64,000 bases of DNA, taken from Bathymodiolus brooksi (taxonomy: Eukaryota; Mollusca; Bivalvia; Mytilida; Modiolidae). This document shows, one piece after another, positions 59,501 through 64,000 of this stretch. A program made the position numbers and the translations under genes. The notes beneath the pieces are model-generated. The model was not told where the DNA came from. It did not search any database and saw only the letters and a list, made by a program, of their open reading frames with translations. Numbering within the stretch: position 1 is the stretch's first letter; every line of letters starts with the position of its first letter. Location: contig OY804585.1 of the NCBI GenBank assembly GCA_963680875.1, forward strand, positions 28,634,186 to 28,698,185, given 5' to 3'.

Positions 59501-62484
59501 ATAGTTGCTGGTTTAGAGGATCCAGATGTTTATTATAATTAACATTTTTTATAATCTCTCTATAGTTGCTGGTTTAGAAGATCCAGATGTTTATTATAGT
59601 TAACATTTTTTATAATCTCTCTATAGTTGCTGGTTTAGAAGATCCAGATGTTTATTATACTTAACATTTTTTATAATCTCTCTATAGTTGCTGGTTTAGA
59701 AGATCCAGATGTTTATTATAATTAACATTTTTTATAATCTCTCTATAGTTGCTGGTTTAGAAGATCCAGATGTTTATTATAATTAACATTTTTTATAATC
59801 TCTCTATAGTTGCTGGTTTAGAAGATCCAGATGTTTATTATAATTAACATTTTTTATAATCTCTCTATAGTTGCTGGTTTAGAAGATCCAGATGTTTATT
59901 ATAGTTAACATTTTTTATAATCTCTCTATAGTTGCTGGTTTAGAAGATCCAGATGTTTATTATAATTAACATTTTTTATAATCTCTCTATAGTTGCTGGT
60001 TTAGAAGATCCAGATGTTTATTATAATTAACATTTTTTTATAATCTCTCTATAGTTGCTGGTTTAGAAGATCCAGATGTTTATTATAATTAACATTTTTT
60101 ATAATCTCTCTATAGTTGCTGGTTTAGAAGATCCAGATGTTTATTATAATTAACATTTTTTATAATCTCTCTATAGTTGCTGGTTTAGAAGATCCAGATG
60201 TTTATTATAGTTAACATTTTTTATAATCTCTCTATAGTTGCTGGTTTAGAAGATCCAGATGTTTACTATAGTTAACATTTTTTATAATATAGTTGCTGGT
60301 TTAGAAGATCCAGATGTTTATTATAGTTAACATTTTTTATAATCTCTCTATAGTTGCTGGTTTAGAAGATCCAGATGTTTATTATAATTAACATTTTTTA
60401 TAATCTCTCTATAGTTGCTGGTTTAGAAGATCCAGATGTTTATTATAATTAACATTTTTTATAATCTCTCTATAGTTGCTGGTTTAGAAGATCCAGATGT
60501 TTATTATAATTAACATTTTTTATAATCTCTCTATAGTTGCTGGTTTAGAAGATCCAGATGTTTATTATAATTAACATTTTTTTATAATCTCTCTATAGTT
60601 GCTGGTTTAGAAGATCCAGATGTTTATTATAATTAACATTTTTTATAATCTCTCTATAGTTGCTGGTTTAGAAGATCCAGATGTTTATTATAATTAACAT
60701 TTTTTATAATCTCTCTATAGTTGCTGGTTTAGAAGATCCAGATGTTTATTATAGTTAACATTTTTTATAATCTCTCTATAGTTGCTGGTTTAGAAGATCC
60801 AGATGTTTACTATAGTTAACATTTTTTATAATATAGTTGCTGGTTTAGAAGATCCAGATGTTTATTATAGTTAACATTTTTTATAATCTCTCTATAGTTG
60901 CTGGTTTAGAAGATCCAGATGTTTATTATAATTAACATATTTTATAATCTCTCTATAGTTGCTGGTTTAGAAGATCCAGATGTTTATTATAATTAACATT
61001 TTTTATAATCTCTCTATAGTTGCTGGTTTAGAAGATCCAGATGTTTATTATAATTAACATTTTTTATAATCTCTCTATAGTTGCTGGTTTAGAAGATCCA
61101 GATGTTTATTATAATTAACATTTTTTATAATCTCTCTATAGTTGCTGGTTTAGAAGATCCAGATGTTTATTATAGTTAACATTTTTTATAATCTCTCTAT
61201 AGTTGCTGGTTTAGAAGATCCAGATGTTTATTATAGTTAACATTTTTTATAATATAGTTGCTGGTTTAGAAGATCCAGATGTTTATTATAGTTAACATTT
61301 TTTATAATCTCTCTATAGTTGCTGGTTTAGAAGATCCAGATGTTTATTATAATTAACATTTTTTATAATCTCTCTATAGTTGCTGGTTTAGAAGATCCAG
61401 ATGTTTATTATAGTTAACATTTTTTATAATCTCTCTATAGTTGCTGGTTTAGAAGATCCAGATGTTTATTATAATTAACATTTTTTATAATCTCTCTATA
61501 GTTGCTGGTTTAGAAGATCCAGATGTTTATTATAGTTAACATTTTTTATAATCTCTCTATAGTTGCTGGTTTAGAAGATCCAGATGTTTATTATAGTTAA
61601 CATTTTTTATAATATAGTTGCTGGTTTAGAAGATCCAGATGTTTATTATAGTTAACATTTTTTATAATCTCTCTATAGTTGCTGGTTTAGAAGATCCAGA
61701 TGTTTATTATAATTAACATTTTTTATAATATAGTTGCTGGTTTAGAAGATCCAGATGTTTATTATAATTAACATTTTTTATAATCTCTCTATAGTTGCTG
61801 GTTTAGAAGATCCAGATGTTTATTATAATTAACATTTTTTATAATCTCTCTATAGTTGCTGGCTTAGAAGATCCAGATGTTTATTATAATTAACATTTTT
61901 TATAATCTCTCTATAGTTGCTGGTTTAGAAGATCCAGATCTTTATTATAATTAACATTTTTTATAATCTCTCTATAGTTGCTGGTTTAGGAGATCCAGAT
62001 GTTTATTATAATTAACATTTTTTATAATCTCTCTATAGTTGCTGGTTTAGAAGATCCAGATGTTTATTATAGTTAACATTTTTTATAATATAGTTGCTGG
62101 TTTAGAAGATCCAGATGTTTATTATAGTTAACATTTTTTATAATCTCTCTATAGTTGCTGGTTTAGAAGATCCAGATGTTTATTATAATTAACATTTTTT
62201 ATAATCTCTCTATAGTTGCTGGTTTAGAAGATCCAGATGTTTATTATAATTAACATTTTTTATAATCTCTCTATAGTTGCTGGTTTAGAAGATCCAGATG
62301 TTTATTATAATTAACATTTTTTATAATCTCTCTATAGTTGCTGGTTTAGAAGATCCAGATGTTTATTATAGTTAACATTTTTTATAATCTCGCTACAGTT
62401 GCTGGTTTAGAAGATCCGGAGGAAGACGCTCCAAAGCTGATAAAAACAACACATCTACAGAGTTATGAACCACAAGTAAAGTAG
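41507..62484 (+). CDS. KIAA1549: KIAA1549-like type I membrane protein (5' end missing)
   Basis: Exons: 41507-45436, 46957-47117, 52248-52416, 53586-53800, 55260-55435, 56189-56277 and 62399 to TAG at 62482-62484. All phases agree, giving about 1608 residues. The 3.93-kb exon encodes a Ser/Thr-rich ectodomain with many N-glycosylation sequons. It has degenerate internal repeats around [12 protein letters not shown] and METxFNMT, and ends in a Thr/Pro mucin-type stretch. Next come [18 protein letters not shown], the polybasic RRRRKRYVK (possible furin-type site) and [18 protein letters not shown]...LGYEV. Then one TM segment ([19 protein letters not shown]) and a Lys-rich cytoplasmic tail. This order matches the KIAA1549/KIAA1549L family (UPF0606), whose function is poorly known. 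The initiating exon, entered in phase 1, was not found. A GTAAAG donor at 62476 means the gene may run past the window instead of ending at TAG. Confidence 0.75.
45437..46956. other. Intron with SINE type B (minus, about 46184-46425)
   Basis: The donor GTTAGT at 45437 and acceptor TTTCCAG at 46956 bound it. The SINE reads on the minus strand from CGTGGTCGTGATCGTACGG to the tail near TTAATCACCATAACCC. The rest is AT-rich. Confidence 0.65.
47190..47350 (+). mobile_element. SINE type C remnant
   Basis: It retains ATTAAGGAGAAAGAACAGAA, CTGGCTGGTTAAC and GACATGTCTACTGCA of the type C body. The head and tail are lost. Confidence 0.4.
47519..47990 (+). mobile_element. Family D element with internal 40-bp array
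   Basis: The 5' part (AAGGTTCTCCTCCCTCAGGC, GGCTATCCTATTTAGGCCC, AATTATTTGGCTTTCC) is colinear with the reverse complement of 49093-49290. At 47641-47950 the segment GGTTATTCCAATCTTTCG + ATTTTAAGCGTCACCTGATGAA is repeated about 8 times. The element then ends normally with CCAGAAATATGTGGTGCAC and TTTGATATCAACATT. The array grew inside the element. Confidence 0.8.
48100..48310 (-). mobile_element. SINE type C, degenerate
   Basis: On the minus strand it has a TAGACGATGGGTTCCATCCCC box-B-like region and AAGGAGGAAGAAGAAAGAC, then CACTATAAAAATCCAAATTG. It is decayed. Confidence 0.5.
49093..49290 (-). mobile_element. Family D element
   Basis: It is a single-copy form (no internal array): AAGGTTCTCCTCCCTCAGG, AAATTATTTGGTTTTCC, GAGCGTACCTGATGAAGG, TACGTACTAAATTTGATATC. 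It is useful as the unexpanded reference for the array at 47641. Confidence 0.75.
49291..50210. other. Intronic AT-rich DNA
   Basis: This is part of the intron between 47117 and 52248. It holds a short inverted pair around 49540-49600 (TATTTCCTGACCCTCT with GGGAGGGAAATATG). No other feature was seen. Confidence 0.4.
50213..51013 (-). mobile_element. Two SINE type B copies on the minus strand
   Basis: A 5'-truncated copy lies at about 50213-50350 and a fuller one at 50757-51013. Both show CCACTTTCAA...ATATTTCAGTTATAT and the ACCGGAGAAAACCAC core region read in reverse. Between them the DNA is AT-rich. Confidence 0.7.
51163..51339. mobile_element. Pogo-type MITE, TA target
   Basis: The ends CAGTAAAATCTGTCTAAACC and GGTTTAGAGAGGTTTAAACTG (shown in part) form an imperfect inverted pair, flanked by TA at 51161-51162 and 51340-51341. 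Confidence 0.6.
51723..52056. mobile_element. TIR element with TCCCCTCGCC ends
   Basis: The left end TCCCCTCGCCAACGAAG and right end GTTAGGCGAGGGGA are flanked by TA at 51721-51722 and 52057-52058. The interior is a direct repeat of about 125 bp (TAACATCCTTGTGAACACT...GGAACCCTAT). It is a widespread invertebrate element type. It sits only 40 bp upstream of the duplicated acceptor at 52097. Confidence 0.7.
52097..52214 (+). pseudogene. Partial tandem copy of KIAA1549-like exon 3
   Basis: After TTTGCAG it reads [40 protein letters not shown] and then leaves the exon. The real exon at 52248 continues [11 protein letters not shown]. The copy keeps its acceptor but has no donor. Without splicing it runs into the next copy's acceptor and stops at TAG in a shifted frame. 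The offset is 151 bp, and a few substitutions (TTGTTH versus TAGTTD) separate the copies. Confidence 0.8.
52417..53585. other. Intron with pogo-type MITE at 53267-53443
   Basis: The MITE ends CAGTCAAACATG and CAGATCTGACTG are flanked by TA (53265-53266, 53444-53445). It belongs to the same broad group as 38102-38779. The rest of the intron shows no further feature. Confidence 0.55.
53877..54188 (+). mobile_element. SINE type C
   Basis: It has a head GGTGATGTAATGGTTAGCAT, box B GGGTTCAAGCCCCG, body AGTGAGCTAGCACTATAAAA and a tail TTGGCATTAAACAACAATCA. Confidence 0.8.
54592..54835 (-). mobile_element. SINE type A
   Basis: On the minus strand: GGCTGAATGAGTTAGGTAG, GGTTCACGCCCGGC box-B-like region, core CTTCTTCCACCACTAAAACT and tail AATGTGGAATTAAACACC. 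Confidence 0.75.
55915..56110 (-). mobile_element. Dispersed repeat, family F
   Basis: It contains GAAGGGGCAATCAAGAATGG, CACAAGACACAGGAAGAA and AGCAACACAGACTCCAC, ending near GGGTAAGCAGT. It is the intronic copy used above to place the 53-bp array. Confidence 0.65.
56300..56746 (+). repeat. SINE type B flanked by about 95-bp direct repeats
   Basis: The SINE spans about 56404-56643 (GTCGTGATCGTGATCGTATG head, AAAGTGGCATTAAAAACC tail). The flanks 56303-56397 and 56646-56746 are diverged direct copies (GATTTTAGTTGTTGAAAAG..., TATGTCCCCTTGATACAGC). That is much longer than an integration duplication. Confidence 0.7.
56925..57600 (+). mobile_element. SINE type A followed by SINE type C with a 3 x 49-bp repeat
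   Basis: Type A spans about 56925-57185 (CCAGGTGGCTCAATGAG head, AAAGTGGCATTAAACACC tail). Type C spans 57200-57600. Inside it, 57292-57438 is three exact 49-bp units (GCCCAGAAGTATGATAATG...GACTTGTCTACCCATG). The two SINEs are adjacent in tandem. Confidence 0.75.
57719..62398. repeat. 61-bp tandem array of 3' splice sites, about 75 copies
   Basis: Each unit has the order ATTTTTTATAATCTCTCTATAG, then TTGCTGGTTTAGAAGATCC, then AGATGTTTATTATAATTAAC (each shown in part). The first segment is a pyrimidine-containing acceptor. The middle 19 bases equal the start of the last recognised KIAA1549-like exon at 62399. A 55-bp variant lacks the six bases TCTCTC. Sequence variants recur about 970-1030 bp apart (58081/59050; 58621/59651) and about 543 bp apart (60261/60804), showing block duplication. 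The final acceptor differs (CGCTACAG) from the array units (CTCTATAG). Confidence 0.95.
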
Positions 62485-63450
62485 TCACATGATGTTTTTC
62501 ATATTTCTAATTTATTAAATTATGACTTTTTTAAAATTGTATTATTTTTATACTATATAGACTTATAACATAGATTTGTGTAATATTTCATTAATTTCTG
62601 GGTTGTACAAATAAATGGGTTTTGTTTTACTTTTTATGGTTGCGGTTTTTTTTACTGGCTTGAGGTGATGCATTTGTTGATAGGTAATTTTATATTTTAA
62701 TTTTGTGTAACCTAATTTTGTGCATTTTTCATTCAAGGTAACAATTACATATGTTACACTCGTATACAGGACCCTTTCAATATTTTTATTTGATATAGAT
62801 TTCATTTCAACTGTCACCACTGCCATAATTCATCGAATGAAATGAATCTTTATTAAATTATTAGATTTCTTAATAAAAATAAAAAAAGGGGGGAGAATAT
62901 GAAGATAGAATATAAAATCTCTTGAGTAAGAGAAGGCTCAGTTGCTGAGAAGAGAATGATTTTTTGTTAAATAAAATTATTTTACCCAATAATTTAAAAA
63001 AATTGTGTGAATTAATGTATTAGTTTGGTCGTTTTTTGAGAAAATTGATGAGTATTGAATAATGAAGCTATATCTGATCGATAGACTGAGTAATTTATGA
63101 GTATTGAATATTGAGGACAATATCTGCTCAATAGACTTAGTTGATTTGATAGACATTGAAGACATAGTGAAACTTTCAATTTAGTCAATGCAAAAAACAA
63201 AAAGAAATTGAAGTTTTTCTTCAACATCAGTAAAAAATTCTAAAGTGGATGGTGTGAAAATACTGTCGAAGCAGAATTAGATTGTGTTATAATTACATTC
63301 TTGAAGCATGGGAATAATTTAGAAGTAGTGGAAAAAAATATATGATGAAAGAAACTTTATAATGTACCGTGCTAAATAATGTTGACATGAGACTGAAGTG
63401 ATCGATCTTGTGAGGTTTGAACAATGTGTTAGATTAATGATGATAATGTA
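62485..63450. other. AT-rich DNA after the last recognised exon
   Basis: This is either the 3' UTR and flank (an AATAAA occurs near 62609) or, if the GTAAAG donor at 62476 is used, the next intron. No element or exon was recognised. Confidence 0.4.
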
Positions 63451-63457
63451 AAGTGTA

Positions 63458-63765
63458 CGAAGAACTTATTTTGTGCGAGGTGAAGTAAACCATTTTTATG
63501 AAGAACTTATTTTGTGCGAGGTGAAGTGAACCATTTTTACGAAGAACTTATTTTGTGCGAGGAGAAGTGAACCATTTTTACGAAGAACTTATTTTGTGCG
63601 AGGTGAAGTGAACCATTTTTACGAAGAACTTATTTTGTGCGAGGAGAAGTGAACCATTTTTATGAAGAACTTATTTTGTGCGAGGTGAAGTGAACCATTT
63701 TTACGAAGAACCTATTTTGTGCGAGGTGAAGTGAACAATTTTTACGAAGAACTTATTTTGTATGA
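63458..63765. repeat. 41-bp tandem array, about 7 copies
   Basis: The unit is AAGAACTTATTTTGTGCGAG plus GTGAAGTGAACCATTTTTACG. Minor variants are GTGAAG/GAGAAG and TATG/TACG. Confidence 0.9.
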
Positions 63766-64000
63766 GATCAATATCGATAATATGGGAAGCAATATTCTAA
63801 AAAAAAAAAAAAAAAGGATGAGTAAATCGTGTGAAATAATGATTATGTCATGAAAAGGGGAGGAATGTAATGATAAAAGAAGGATGTTAATGAAAAAACA
63901 ATTCTGGTTTTAAAAAAAACCTAGTTTTATGTGGAGAAAATCAGTTTATTGGTGAAAATTGTGAAAAAATGCTGACTTTGGCTTAATGTGAAAAAATGCT

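Overview
The window looks like nuclear DNA from a mollusc, most likely a bivalve. It is AT-rich, and its genes are split by GT-AG introns. It is crowded with tRNA-derived SINEs, MITE-sized DNA transposons, decayed reverse-transcriptase fragments and long tandem arrays. This placement rests on overall character and the repeat families, not on a species-diagnostic marker. Exon boundaries were worked out by hand from splice sites, frame continuity and protein-family resemblance.

Layout. (1) 0.24-3.4 kb, minus strand: a complete four-exon gene for an intracellular von Willebrand A domain protein; one intron holds a perfect 109-bp-arm palindrome. (2) 4.8-7.7 kb: a nearly perfect 523-bp inverted duplication. 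Each arm carries the same first coding exon, and the spacer holds two different zinc-finger exons facing each other. (3) 7.9-15.9 kb, plus strand: a complete nine-exon FAM221A orthologue with a GC-AG first intron and a 21-nt in-frame microexon. (4) 16-41 kb: no convincing complete gene, but tandem arrays (30, 53, 30, 46, 62 and 34 bp units), a recent 1.3-kb segmental duplication, Penelope-like RT remnants and several DNA transposons with visible target-site duplications. (5) 41.5-62.5 kb, plus strand: most of a KIAA1549-like type I membrane protein. It has a 3.93-kb Ser/Thr-rich exon, a juxtamembrane module with a polybasic motif, one TM segment and a basic cytoplasmic tail. Its 5' end lies upstream and is unresolved; it may also continue beyond the window. 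(6) 62.5-64 kb: AT-rich DNA ending in a 41-bp array.

The most interesting observation is at 57.7-62.4 kb. About 75 copies of a 61-bp unit lie directly before the last recognised exon of the KIAA1549-like gene. Each unit contains a copy of that exon's 3' splice site and its first 19 coding bases, followed by an in-frame stop. The array is therefore a field of potential decoy terminal exons. A second exon of the same gene (52.1-52.4 kb) also has a partial tandem copy including its acceptor. Other notable points are tandem arrays that appear to have grown out of dispersed repeats, and a DNA-transposon group that makes 5-bp target duplications.
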